Below are positions 23,532-32,163 of a stretch of DNA of 64,000 nt, one piece after another; the first letter of the stretch is position 1, and each line of letters starts with the position of its first letter. The stretch lies in contig NZ_JAFN01000001.1 of NCBI RefSeq assembly GCF_000526155.1, forward strand, positions 48,824 through 112,823. Direction: 5' to 3'. The notes beneath the pieces were generated by a model, which saw only the letters and a program-made list of their open reading frames with translations, did not search any database and had not been told where the DNA came from. The DNA is from Deferrisoma camini S3R1 (GTDB taxonomy: Bacteria > Desulfobacterota > Deferrisomatia > Deferrisomatales > Deferrisomataceae). The translations under genes and the position numbers were made by a program.

Positions 23532-24752
23532 CTAAAAGCTGTACCGCACCCGGGCATAGACGTTGGTGTTGTCCTCGAACTGGCCGAAGAACGTGTCGTC
23601 GTGGGCGCCCAGGAACACGTTGCCCCCGAGGGTCACGAGGACCTCGTCCGACACCTTGTAGCTCGCCTTGGGCCGCAGGTAGGCGTCGTCCTCGGTGGGC
23701 GAGTAGAAGGCGAAGAGCGACAGGGTCAGGTTCTGCTGGAGGAACAGCCCCGTGTACCGGGCCGTGAGCCACCATCGGTTCTGGTCGGTGAATCCCACGT
23801 CCGGGAACTGCACCGCCCTCTCCAGGTAGGCCTGAAGACCCAGGGTCTGGTCCCGGGCGATCTCGTGGGAGAAGCTGCCGAGCCACCGCAGTTGCGAGTT
23901 GGGGATCGTGGGGTCGTTTCCGCCCTTGTCGTCCAGGCTCCGGTACCAGGCGAACTCGGTCGCAGCGATCCCGCCCAGCACGGCGCCCCGGGCGCTCGCG
24001 CCCCACGCCTCGAGCCGGGGGAAGTAGGCCCGGTTGGCCGCTGGGTCGAACCCCTTGGGCTGGCCCCAGTGGCCGCGGTAGGCGTACAGGGCGGTCTCCC
24101 ACCCGCCGAGCGTGCCGTAGAGCCGGGCCGCCACCGACCCGTTCCCCAGGCTCCGGTCCGGCTCGTCCGGATCGATCGTGGGGTCGTCCGGGCCGAACCG
24201 GCGGTCGGCCAGGGGGTTCCAGTAGCTGATCCGCTCGCCCGAGATGAACCCGTCGGCCTCGAACACCGGCATCCAGGCCACGTCCAGGTTCAACACCTCG
24301 CCGTACCACGAGGCCCGCACCGCGTCCGAGGGCTTTTTCAGGTACTCGTCGTCCCGGCCGATGAAGAAGCTCTGCCAGTCCTTGGGAAACAGGTCGTTCA
24401 GGAAGATCAGGTCGCCGGTGCCCCAGGTGAGCACCTGGCGGCCGATCTTGAGGTCCAGGCTCTCGAGGGGGGTCAGCACGATGTTGGCCTCGCGCACGTC
24501 CAACTGGCTCTCTCCGGCCACCCCGTCGTGGAGGAAGTCGGCCCGGAACTCCATGGTTGCCGCATCCACCTCGTGGATCAGATCCACCTGGAACCGGGCC
24601 TCCTCCAAGAGCATGTCGTCGGCCGTGGTGTCGTCGTTCGCCACCCGGGAGGCGGCGGCCGCCTCCACGAACCCATGGAACGGCAGATCCTGGGCCGCGG
24701 TCGGCCCGGCGGCCAGGGCTGCCAGCAGTGCGATCCAGATCCCCTTGCGCAT
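23532..24752 (-). CDS. Outer-membrane beta-barrel protein, DUF1302-like
   Basis: 406 aa with a signal peptide (~1-20, cut at TAA-Q) and alternating amphipathic strands to the C-terminus, which ends YARVRYSF with the terminal Phe typical of barrels. Internal features such as LKIGRQVLTWGTGD and FFIGRDDEYLKKP match the DUF1302-like barrels encoded with MMPL/RND exporters and LolA-like proteins. It probably provides the outer-membrane step or a sensor for the exported lipid. It is last in the exporter operon, after a 159-bp gap that holds an 8/7 element, and 6 bp before the CBS gene. Confidence 0.82.
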   Translation of the reverse strand: MRKGIWIALLAALAAGPTAAQDLPFHGFVEAAAASRVANDDTTADDMLLEEARFQVDLIHEVDAATMEFRADFLHDGVAGESQLDVREANIVLTPLESLDLKIGRQVLTWGTGDLIFLNDLFPKDWQSFFIGRDDEYLKKPSDAVRASWYGEVLNLDVAWMPVFEADGFISGERISYWNPLADRRFGPDDPTIDPDEPDRSLGNGSVAARLYGTLGGWETALYAYRGHWGQPKGFDPAANRAYFPRLEAWGASARGAVLGGIAATEFAWYRSLDDKGGNDPTIPNSQLRWLGSFSHEIARDQTLGLQAYLERAVQFPDVGFTDQNRWWLTARYTGLFLQQNLTLSLFAFYSPTEDDAYLRPKASYKVSDEVLVTLGGNVFLGAHDDTFFGQFEDNTNVYARVRYSF

Positions 24753-24761
24753 GGAACGGCT

Positions 24762-24905
24762 CCTGTGGTCGGTCGTTGGGAACGGCCGTAAATCGTAAGT
24801 CGTAGGTCGTGAATCGTAAATCGTGAGTCGTGAGTCGTTGGTCGTGGCGGCTGGGCGGCGAGCCTCCCAGCCGCCTAACGTCCCAGCGTCCTAACGTCCC
24901 CGCCT
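24762..24905 (-). repeat. 8/7 leader element in front of the barrel gene
   Basis: Read on the minus strand: octads (GGGACGTT, AGGACGCT, GGGACGTT, AGGCGGCT, GGGAGGCT), a GC-rich spacer, then nine clear heptads (CACGACT/TACGATT type), then ACGACCGACCACAGGAG, which carries the Shine-Dalgarno AGGAG of the gene starting at 24752. This is the longest heptad run in the window. It has the same order and polarity as the other leader elements, and no GGCC hairpin. Confidence 0.8.
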
Positions 24906-24911
24906 CCCCGC

Positions 24912-25703
24912 CTACCTCCTCCGGATGTACCTCCGGGGCGGTTTGCGCAGGTAGCGCTCGGTGAAGATGCTGTCGGGGATGCCCTTGTTGTACTCGATCT
25001 TCTTGAAGGTCATCTCGGTGTACCCGCCCGTGTTGAGGTCGCTCATTTTGGCTTTGGTCACCGTGGGAATGCCCTGGATCTCCTTGACCTCCAGCACCTC
25101 CATCCGACGGTACACCTTGCCCTGGCCGTCGTAGTACTCGGCCTTCATGGGCAGGAAGGTGGTCTTGTCGATCCACACCAGGTAGTGGGCGAACTCCACG
25201 GTGGAGGGGTCTTTGGGCACGTTGTCCAGCACGTAGTACCGGTCGGTCTCCTCCTTGAGGGTGTGGGTGTCGTCGGCCGGGCTGCGGCCCGACACGTCCT
25301 CGTAGAAGAAGTGGGACCCCACGAAGCTGGTGCGCTTGTCCGAGGCGGCGATCCGCTTCACCAGATCGAGCGCCGGCAGATAGAGCCACCGGTCGTCGTC
25401 CCGATCCAGGTACTTGTGCACCAGGAACACGGTCTTGCGCACGTCGCCCGGCCGGTGGAAGTACACGTAGTAGAACTGCTCGCCCCCGTCCTCCTTGTCC
25501 TTGCGCAGGATCGTGAACTCCCGCTCCCGGGTCCGGCCCTGCTTGTCGTAGATGATCATCTCGGCCCGGGCCATGCCGTCGTCGCCCGCGTAGTAGCTGG
25601 CCAGGTTGGCCTTCTGGACGATCTCGTCCACGGAAAGGGCCTGGGCCCCGATCGCGGGGAACACGAGCAGGCTGAGCGCGGCTGCCACTGCGAAACGCTT
25701 CAT
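24912..25703 (-). CDS. LolA-like outer-membrane lipoprotein-sorting protein
   Basis: 263 aa with a signal peptide (~1-22, ending AQA). It is a LolA/LppX-like half-barrel of the kind annotated as outer membrane lipoprotein-sorting protein beside MMPL exporters: NLASYYAGDDGMARAEMIIYDK, then VFLVHKYLDRDDDRWLYLPA, then KRTSFVGSHFFYEDVSGR. It is predicted to carry a hydrophobic molecule through the periplasm between the RND exporter encoded upstream (57-bp gap) and the outer membrane. Cargo is unknown. Confidence 0.85.
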   Translation of the reverse strand: MKRFAVAAALSLLVFPAIGAQALSVDEIVQKANLASYYAGDDGMARAEMIIYDKQGRTREREFTILRKDKEDGGEQFYYVYFHRPGDVRKTVFLVHKYLDRDDDRWLYLPALDLVKRIAASDKRTSFVGSHFFYEDVSGRSPADDTHTLKEETDRYYVLDNVPKDPSTVEFAHYLVWIDKTTFLPMKAEYYDGQGKVYRRMEVLEVKEIQGIPTVTKAKMSDLNTGGYTEMTFKKIEYNKGIPDSIFTERYLRKPPRRYIRRR

Positions 25704-25760
25704 GATGAACCTCCTTTTTATGTCGGTCTTGTTATATCGGTCTCCGGTCGTCGGTCGCGT

Positions 25761-28403
25761 TCACGCCGCGGTCTTCTGCTCGAGCTCCCGCCGTTCCTTG
25801 CGGAACAGGGGGCCCCGCAGCACCTGGATCATGGCGGGCAGGATCACCAGGGTGGCCACGCCCGACACGCCCATGATGGTGGCCAGGAAAAAGCCCACGG
25901 TCTTGTAGGGCACCAGGGGCGCCAGGAGGAGCGGCAGGAAGCCTACCGCGATCACGATGGCGTTGCGGGTGATGGCCCGCGCCGGCGCCATGGACATGAG
26001 CGCGGCGGTCTTGGCCCAGGACCCGGTCTCGCGGAACAGCTCCCGAGCCCGCTCGATGAAGTGGATGGCGAAGTCCACGCTCATGCCCAGGGTCAGGCTG
26101 GAGAGCACCGCCACCGGCATGTCGTAGTCCTTGCCCACGAGGCCGATCAGGCCGTAGATGAGCGCGATCGTGACCGACAGGGGGATCATCGACAGCAGCC
26201 CCCACAGCACCGACCGGAACAGGAACACCATCATCACGAACACGATGGCGAAGCTTCCCAGCAGGCTCGAAAGCATGCCCTTGACCATCTTGTCCTGCCA
26301 CACCACGTTCAGGTAGGTGAGCCCGGCCCAGGCGTGGGAGAGCTCCACCGGCGGCGGGTTCTCCTGGAAGTACCGCTCCACCTCTCGGACCACCGCCTCC
26401 ATGTCCTTGTTGTCGCCGCTCTTGAGCTGGAACCAGATGTTGAGCTTCCGGAAGTCCGGGGTCACCAGGTGCCACACGTCCTCGGGGTCGTGGCTCCCCT
26501 GGAACGACAGGATGGTCTGGGCCACGGCCTGGGGCGTGTCCGGGATGCGCAGGGCCTCGGGCTTGCCCCCCAGCAGCTCCATGTAGACCTTCTTGACCAC
26601 GTCGGTGAGCGCGTTGGTCTTGCCCACGATCTGGTGGCTGGACAGGTACTTCTGGAACCCCTCCACCCACCGGAGCACTTCGGGGCTCTTGAAGGTGTGC
26701 AGGGCCGTGCGCTGGTCCTCAAGCCCATCGGCCAGGGTGTCGAGGGTGTCGAGCACGGCGGCCTGGTCCTCGGGCACGGTGTCGTAGAGCCGGTTCAGCT
26801 CGTTGGCCAGGGCCTCGACCACCCGCACGGGGTTCGGCTCGTCGGCCTGGGCCTCCTTGGCCTCGAGCTCGGCCAGCTTCGCCTGGAGCTCGCCCACCAC
26901 CTGACGCACCTGGGGCTCCGCGGCTGCGTCGGCCTCCTTGGACAGAAACGTGCGCACGGGCTCCAGGGCGGCCCGCAGGGCCTCGGGCGAGGCCGGGGGC
27001 TGGAGCACCAGGTAGGCCTCGTAGGTGCCGCCGAAGTGGGCGTTGAGCACCCGGTCGGCCACCCGGATGGGGTGGTTCTTGGTGAACCATTTCACCGGGT
27101 TGTCGTTAATCTGGATCCGGGTGATGCCGTAGGCCGAGATGGCGAGCACCACGCCCGTGAGCCCCAGCCACAGCTTGGCATGCTCCCGGGTGATGCGGCC
27201 GCCCCACACCAGGATCCGGGCCAGGGGAGAGTGGCCCTCGTCCTCCTCGCCGTGGGCCGTGGCCCCGAAGTTCTCGAGCTTGCGCTCCGGGATGAACAGC
27301 AGGATGTAGGCCGGCACCACGGTCACGGTGAAGATCCAGGCGATGCCCACTCCCAGCGCCACGAACAGCCCGAACACCTGCACCGGCGGGATGGGGGTGA
27401 GGGCCAAGCTCGCGAACCCGGCCGCCGTGGTGAGGCTGGTGTAGAGCATGGGCATGAACAGCTCACCCATCACCACGTGCAGGGTCTTCTTCCGGTTCTT
27501 GTACTGCTGATATCGGTCGAAGAACACGGACAGGATGTGAACCGAGTCCACCACCGAGATCGGCATCAGGAAGATCGGGATCATGGAGCTCATGATGTGT
27601 ACGGTGTGGCCGGTGCTGATCAGCGCGCCCATGGTGAAGATCACCGTGAGCATGGCCACCACCATGGGCGAGATCACCAGGGTGAGCTTCCGGAAGAAGA
27701 AGAGCATGAGCAGGAAGATGATCAGCCCCGCCAGCGGCGCCGAGATGGCCATCTGCTTGAACATCTCGACCCCGAAGGTGTCCTCGGCCACGGGCAGACC
27801 GGTGATGTGGTACTGCTCGGAGCCCGGAGGCTCGGCCGCGATCAGCTCCCGGATCTGCTGGCTCACCCGGTGGGCGATGCTCTTCTTCTCGATGGGCACG
27901 TAGATCGCCAGGGCCTTGCCGTCCTCGCTCACCAACGTGCCCTTGAGGAGGGGGTTGGCCATGGCCCGGTCCCGGATGTGCAACGCCTCGGCGCGGTCCT
28001 TGGGCGGCCGCTCCATTAGGTACTGGAACCGTACCGAGCCCAGCCCGGCCTGGAGGATGTCGTCCACCGTGCTCGGGGCCATGAGGTCCGCCGTGACCAC
28101 GCCCTGGATCTTCTTGATGCCGTCGGTGATCCGGTAGATCTTGCCCAGGGTCTCGGGGTTGAACACCCCGTCCGGGTCCTTCTCGTTCACCACGCCCAGC
28201 ACGATCATGTCCGACAGGGCGAACTCGCGCTTGGTCTGGTTGTGGAACACCCTCACCGCTTCCTGCTCGCTCAGCATGTTCTCGGGGTCGGTGTCCACCC
28301 GGATCGTGTGAACCCGCACCAGCGAGATCGCGGTCACGAGCACTGCCAGGAAAACGACCCATTTGGGGTGGTTCACGGCAAACTGGGTGATCTTGCGGCC
28401 CAT
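25761..28403 (-). CDS. RND/MMPL-family exporter
   Basis: 880 aa; ATG preceded by AGGGAGGAGG (the longer open frame is not needed). Two repeats of six transmembrane helices flank two large periplasmic loops (~40-230 and ~440-690). There are SSD-like segments (LAGLIIFLLMLFFFRKLTLV and FAIVFVMMVFLFRSVLWGLL) and the MMPL signature LGMSVDFAIHFIERARE. Family members export lipids such as hopanoids or carotenoid esters in concert with a LolA-like protein and a DUF1302-like barrel, both encoded downstream. The second periplasmic loop carries a long charged coiled coil (~480-570), longer than usual. Confidence 0.9.
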   Translation of the reverse strand: MGRKITQFAVNHPKWVVFLAVLVTAISLVRVHTIRVDTDPENMLSEQEAVRVFHNQTKREFALSDMIVLGVVNEKDPDGVFNPETLGKIYRITDGIKKIQGVVTADLMAPSTVDDILQAGLGSVRFQYLMERPPKDRAEALHIRDRAMANPLLKGTLVSEDGKALAIYVPIEKKSIAHRVSQQIRELIAAEPPGSEQYHITGLPVAEDTFGVEMFKQMAISAPLAGLIIFLLMLFFFRKLTLVISPMVVAMLTVIFTMGALISTGHTVHIMSSMIPIFLMPISVVDSVHILSVFFDRYQQYKNRKKTLHVVMGELFMPMLYTSLTTAAGFASLALTPIPPVQVFGLFVALGVGIAWIFTVTVVPAYILLFIPERKLENFGATAHGEEDEGHSPLARILVWGGRITREHAKLWLGLTGVVLAISAYGITRIQINDNPVKWFTKNHPIRVADRVLNAHFGGTYEAYLVLQPPASPEALRAALEPVRTFLSKEADAAAEPQVRQVVGELQAKLAELEAKEAQADEPNPVRVVEALANELNRLYDTVPEDQAAVLDTLDTLADGLEDQRTALHTFKSPEVLRWVEGFQKYLSSHQIVGKTNALTDVVKKVYMELLGGKPEALRIPDTPQAVAQTILSFQGSHDPEDVWHLVTPDFRKLNIWFQLKSGDNKDMEAVVREVERYFQENPPPVELSHAWAGLTYLNVVWQDKMVKGMLSSLLGSFAIVFVMMVFLFRSVLWGLLSMIPLSVTIALIYGLIGLVGKDYDMPVAVLSSLTLGMSVDFAIHFIERARELFRETGSWAKTAALMSMAPARAITRNAIVIAVGFLPLLLAPLVPYKTVGFFLATIMGVSGVATLVILPAMIQVLRGPLFRKERRELEQKTAA

Positions 28404-28602
28404 GGGACCTCCTCCCTGTGCGATGTCGATCGGTCTGCCCTTGCCTGCGCCGGGTTGGATGCTCGCCCGGCCGAAAGGATACAGACCGGGAATGTAGGGC
28501 AGATCGGAAAAAGCGCAAGGCCCGGTCGACCGCTCAAGTCCGGGGTCCGTCCGGTCGATCCGCACAAGGGTCGGGTTGGGTGGAACGCAGGGGAGGGGTC
28601 GC

Positions 28603-30165
28603 ATGGAGGCGGGAAGGGTGGCGAGGATTCTCTGGGTTTCGCGGGAGGCCCGGCCGGGTGCGTTCCCGGCGGGGGCGTACCGGGTGGACACCGAGGCGCG
28701 GCCCCGCGCCGCCCTGGACCGGATCGAGGTGGCCCGGGCCGAGGACGACCCCTACGCGGTGTGTTTTGCGGCCTGGGGCCACGGATGGGGCCGGGACGAG
28801 GTGGACGACCTGTTCCGCACCGCCCCGGACCTGTTCCTGGTGCTGGAGGGCCCGGCCGACACCCTGCCGGGCCACGACGACCTCGGGGCATGGGCCCGCC
28901 CCGACCACTGCCTCACCCTGCCGCTTCCCGCTACCGGCGCCCTCCGCCGTTCCCTGGCCGAGCACCTGTCGGCCCGCTGGCTCCAGGAGGAAGCCGACCG
29001 CCGTCGGGTGGCGCTGCTGGAGGCCGAGGCCCGCAAGGACCGGGCCCAGCGTCGAAGCCACGAGAGACGCCTCCAGATTCTCTACGGCATCGTGGAGAAG
29101 CTCCACGGCTCCGAGAGCTTGGAGCAGGCCCTCCACGTGGCCCTGGGCGAGATGAGCCGGTTCCTGGGGGCCACCACCGGGTCGCTCCTGCTCCTGGACG
29201 GGCCGGACCGGCTGCGGGTGGTGGAGGCCGTGGGCCCGCGACGCGAGCGGATCCGGGGGCTCGAGTTCCCCCTGGAGGACAGCCGGGTGGCCCGGCACGC
29301 CCTGGCCGAGCGGCGGCCGATCTTGGTGTCCGACATCCAGGAGAACGGCCGGTTCGCGGAGGCGGAAGAGGTGGTGCGGTACCGGCCCCGGTCGATCCTG
29401 AGCGTGCCGCTGTTCGGCCAGGACGAGCCCCTGGGGGTGCTGAACTTCGGGGGGGACGACCCGGCCGGTCGGTTCGGGCCCCACGACGAACGGCTCGTGG
29501 TCACCCTGGGCCGGCAGGTGGCGGTGGCGCTGGAGAAGGCCGGGCTTCTGGAGGGGCTGCGGCGCACGGTCAACGAGTCGATCCGGGCCTTGGCGGGGGC
29601 GATCGAGGCCAAGGACCCCTACACCCGGGGCCATTCGGATCGGGTGACCCACTACAGCCGGCTGATCGCCCAGGCCCTCGGCCTTCCGCCGGCCGAGGTG
29701 GACGTGGTGGTGCGGGCCGCCGTGCTCCACGACGTGGGAAAGATCGGGGTGCCCAGCGCCGTGCTGAACAAGCCCGCCCGCCTGGACGACCACGAGTTCC
29801 GCCTGATCCAGCGGCACCCCGAGGTGGGCACCGAGATCGTGCGGGAGATCCGGGCCATGGGGGAGACCCTGGCCATCATCCGGCACCACCACGAACGGAT
29901 CGACGGCCGGGGCTACCCCGACGGGCTCAGGGGCGACTCCCTGCCCCTGGGGGCCCGGATCCTGGCCGTGGCCGACACCTTCGACGCCATGACCTCGGAT
30001 CGGCCCTACCGCCAGGGGTTGCCCAACGAGGTGGCCTACGAGGAGATCGAGCGGTGCGCGGGCACCCAGTTCGACCCCGAGGTGGCCCGGGTGTTCCTGG
30101 ACAACGCCCCCCGCTGGCCCGACCTGGAGCCCGAGGCGCCCGAGGCCCGGGCCGCCAGCGGCTGA
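28603..30165 (+). CDS. GAF/HD-GYP c-di-GMP phosphodiesterase-like protein
   Basis: 520 aa; the ATG at 28603 follows GGGGAGGGG (an in-frame GTG lies 27 nt upstream). Residues 1-~120 look like a degenerate receiver, a coiled coil covers ~125-160, GAF is ~160-315 and HD-GYP is ~325-500. HDVGK (376-380) and HHERIDGRGYPDG (429-441) keep the metal ligands and the GYP motif, so c-di-GMP hydrolysis is predicted. Domain order parallels the GAF-GGDEF protein at 6919-8331, suggesting matched synthesis and breakdown. It is monocistronic, divergent from the exporter operon across a ~200-bp gap in which nothing else was seen. Confidence 0.9.
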   Translation: MEAGRVARILWVSREARPGAFPAGAYRVDTEARPRAALDRIEVARAEDDPYAVCFAAWGHGWGRDEVDDLFRTAPDLFLVLEGPADTLPGHDDLGAWARPDHCLTLPLPATGALRRSLAEHLSARWLQEEADRRRVALLEAEARKDRAQRRSHERRLQILYGIVEKLHGSESLEQALHVALGEMSRFLGATTGSLLLLDGPDRLRVVEAVGPRRERIRGLEFPLEDSRVARHALAERRPILVSDIQENGRFAEAEEVVRYRPRSILSVPLFGQDEPLGVLNFGGDDPAGRFGPHDERLVVTLGRQVAVALEKAGLLEGLRRTVNESIRALAGAIEAKDPYTRGHSDRVTHYSRLIAQALGLPPAEVDVVVRAAVLHDVGKIGVPSAVLNKPARLDDHEFRLIQRHPEVGTEIVREIRAMGETLAIIRHHHERIDGRGYPDGLRGDSLPLGARILAVADTFDAMTSDRPYRQGLPNEVAYEEIERCAGTQFDPEVARVFLDNAPRWPDLEPEAPEARAASG

Positions 30166-30171
30166 AGGGGG

Positions 30172-30240
30172 AGCGCGCCCGGCCGGAGGCAGGTCCCTCG
30201 CCCCCCCCAGGAAGCGCGCCTGCCTTGTCACCGGGTCAAG
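30172..30240. repeat. Fragment of IR-B end and outer terminal repeat
   Basis: GCGCCCGGCCGGAGGCAGG (30173-30191) matches one end of the ~187-bp IR-B element, and CTTGTCACCGGGTCAAG (30224-30240) resembles its outer terminal repeat (CTTGTCGCCGGGTT). The prmA stop codon lies at the edge of this repeat. It separates the convergent HD-GYP and prmA genes. Confidence 0.5.
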
Positions 30241-31087
30241 AAGCTCTCCGCAACACTACGGCAGCCCACTCCCCCTCCACCTCCCGGGTCTCGGGCCGGA
30301 GCCCGAGCGCCCCGTACACCGTTTCGGCCGATGCCGCCTCCTGGGTGAGGAGCCCCGACAGGATCAGGGTGCCGCCCGGCTCGACCCGGGCGGAGAGCTC
30401 GGGCGCGAGCCCCAGGAGCACCTGGTACAGGATGTTGGCCACCACGAGGGGGTAGGTCCCGCCCACGGCCCGTAGGTCCCCGGCCACCACCCGCAGGCGG
30501 TCGGCCACGCCGTTGCGGCGGGCGTTCTCCCGGGCCGCCTGGGCCGCCAGGGGGTCGATGTCGAGGGCGACGGCCCTGCCGGCGCCCAGCAGGAGGGCGC
30601 CGATCGACAGGATGCCCGAGCCGCACCCCACGTCCAGGACCTGGGCGTCGGGCCGGGCCGAGAGCGCCCGGTCCAGGAGCCCCAGGCACAGCCGGGTGGT
30701 CTCGTGGGTGCCGGTGCCGAAGGCCCGGCCCGGGTCGAGCCGGATCACCCGCACCCTCGGATCCTTCCCGGGCCACTCCTCCCAGGTGGGGCAGACCCCG
30801 AGGCGCTCCGAGACCCGGGCGGGGCGGTAGAACGCCTTCCACCGGTCCCGCCAACCGTCCTCGGGTTCGTCGTCCCACCGCCACCCCACGGGCGCCCCCA
30901 GGTCCAGGGCGTAGCGCTCCAGCCGGGCCTGGACCCCCGGCCGGTCGGCCGGGCGGAACCAGGCGGACAGGGCCCCGGTTTCCTCGGCCGTGCCGGCCGC
31001 ACCCCAGTCCACCAGCAGGGCGGCCAGGGCCTCGCGCACCTCAGGGGGGGCCGATACGGTCAGCCTCTGCCAGGTCGTCGGTTCCAT
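30236..31087 (-). CDS. prmA: Ribosomal protein L11 methyltransferase
   Basis: 283 aa SAM-dependent enzyme that trimethylates ribosomal protein L11. It shows the N-terminal substrate-recognition domain (~1-100), the linker RLDPGRAFGTGTHETTRLCL, SAM motif I VLDVGCGSGILSIGAL and the catalytic loop VVANILYQVL. Length is normal. The start lies 47 bp inside the RuvC-fold gene upstream, so the two are translationally coupled. Confidence 0.93.
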   Translation of the reverse strand: MEPTTWQRLTVSAPPEVREALAALLVDWGAAGTAEETGALSAWFRPADRPGVQARLERYALDLGAPVGWRWDDEPEDGWRDRWKAFYRPARVSERLGVCPTWEEWPGKDPRVRVIRLDPGRAFGTGTHETTRLCLGLLDRALSARPDAQVLDVGCGSGILSIGALLLGAGRAVALDIDPLAAQAARENARRNGVADRLRVVAGDLRAVGGTYPLVVANILYQVLLGLAPELSARVEPGGTLILSGLLTQEAASAETVYGALGLRPETREVEGEWAAVVLRRAS

Positions 31088-31544
31088 CTGGGTCCCTCGC
31101 GATGCGTTCCCACGCCCACCGGCCCAGGAGCACGGCCTCGGCCGCGTCGGGCCGCAGCGGGGTGGCCCGGGGCGCGCCCGATGCCCTCACGACCCGCTCG
31201 GCCAGCGAAAGGGCCGAGCGCTTCGCGCCGGCTCCGGTTCGCTGCTCCCGGGGCAACAGCACGTCCCTGCGCCACACCTCGGCCTGGGTGATCCGAACCC
31301 GCAAACCCCGGCGCCGGGCCTCGCGGTGCCACAGCTCGGCCAGCGGCCCCCCGCCCTCCAGGACCACCCACCGAAGGTCGGGCAGCCGGGCCAGCAGCCC
31401 CCGGATCGCCCGGCGGAGCCTCGTGCGGTCCGGCAGATGCCGGGTCCGGCACCACAGCAGCCGGCCGTCTCGGGAGAACAGGGCGAGCCCGGTTCGGAGC
31501 CCCACGTCCACGGCCAGCAGCCAGCCGGTCGGTTCGGGGCTCAC
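31041..31544 (-). CDS. RuvC/RNase H-fold nuclease-like protein
   Basis: 167 aa, GTG start in a GTGA overlap with the thioesterase stop. The fold signature is LAVDVGLRTGLALFS (first acidic residue), LRWVVLEGGGPLAELW (second) and LRPDAAEAVLLGRWAW (third and fourth), the spacing of RuvC-like Holliday-junction and RNase H enzymes. It is not the housekeeping RuvC, which is encoded at 61628-62128, nor YqgF. Function is unknown; its operon mates are a thioesterase and prmA. The frame continues upstream without need, so the GTG start rests on the overlap and on domain limits. Confidence 0.75.
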   Translation of the reverse strand: MSPEPTGWLLAVDVGLRTGLALFSRDGRLLWCRTRHLPDRTRLRRAIRGLLARLPDLRWVVLEGGGPLAELWHREARRRGLRVRITQAEVWRRDVLLPREQRTGAGAKRSALSLAERVVRASGAPRATPLRPDAAEAVLLGRWAWERIARDPDGTDDLAEADRIGPP

Positions 31545-31966
31545 GCCGGCACCGGCAGCCCCTCGAAACCGGCCACGGCCGTGCGCAGGGCATCGGGCAC
31601 CCGCCGTACCGACCGGGAGGCATAGTGGAACACCACGAGCGGGGTCTCCCCCTCGGCCGCGACCTCTCCCTCCCGCTCGATCCGATACTCCATGGTCAGG
31701 CTCGAGCGTCGGATCTCCCGCACCCGCACCCCGATCTCCAGGGGGTCGCCCAGGAACATCTCGGCCCGGTACCGCACGTGCACCTCGGGGATGATGAGGG
31801 CGCACCCCTCGCCCACGTCGGTCTCGGAGAACGGACCGAGCCGGGCCAGGTACGCGATCCGGGCGTCCTGGAAGTAGTACAGCACCGCCGCATACGACAC
31901 GTGCCCGCCGTAGTTGATGTCCTGGATTCGGGGCGAGTAGGGCAGGGTGAAGCGGAATCCGTCCAT
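31541..31966 (-). CDS. YbgC/4HBT-family acyl-CoA thioesterase
   Basis: 141 aa hot-dog-fold protein. It has the N-terminal RIQDINYGGHVSYAAVLYYF (the D-x-x-GH catalytic region of 4-hydroxybenzoyl-CoA thioesterase-like enzymes), then ARIAYLARLGP and the central strand VHVRYRAEMFLGD. It hydrolyses acyl-CoA thioesters by family inference; the substrate is unknown. The start codon is the ATG embedded in the conserved gene-proximal end (GAAGTCACATGG) of an 8/7 leader element, with no separate Shine-Dalgarno visible. Confidence 0.85.
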   Translation of the reverse strand: MDGFRFTLPYSPRIQDINYGGHVSYAAVLYYFQDARIAYLARLGPFSETDVGEGCALIIPEVHVRYRAEMFLGDPLEIGVRVREIRRSSLTMEYRIEREGEVAAEGETPLVVFHYASRSVRRVPDALRTAVAGFEGLPVPA

Positions 31967-32123
31967 GTGACTTCGGTCGTTGGTCGTTGGTCGTTGGTCG
32001 TCGGTCGTCGGTCGGGGGCCTTCGGCCCGCTGGGCGGCCAGGCGACTCCTGAGCGCCGACGCCAAGACCTCGGGGGGCATGGGGTCTGCTGGAGAGCCGC
32101 GTGCGGCCCAAAATCTAGTTTCT
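31967..32123 (-). repeat. 8/7 leader element with partial IR-B, in front of the thioesterase gene
   Basis: Read on the minus strand: an IR-B end (CTCCAGCAGACCCCATGCCC, 32077-32096), a degraded octad stretch, the hairpin GGGCCGAAGGCCC (32018-32030), five or six heptads (GACCGAC, GACCAAC) and the end GACCGAAGTCACATGG, whose ATG is the thioesterase start. This is one of the clearest full-order copies. Confidence 0.85.
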
Positions 32124-32163
32124 AGTCTCTAGCCCGCAGGGGCCTGACGAGGCTTCCCCGCAC

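Noticed and set aside
25185..28019. 944-codon plus-strand open frame
   Set aside because: Antisense shadow of the LolA-like and RND exporter genes; composition is His/Val/Gly-rich nonsense.
31041..31544. Housekeeping RuvC or YqgF identity for the RuvC-fold gene
   Set aside because: A canonical ruvC lies at 61628-62128 and the YqgF signature is missing; only the fold is supported.
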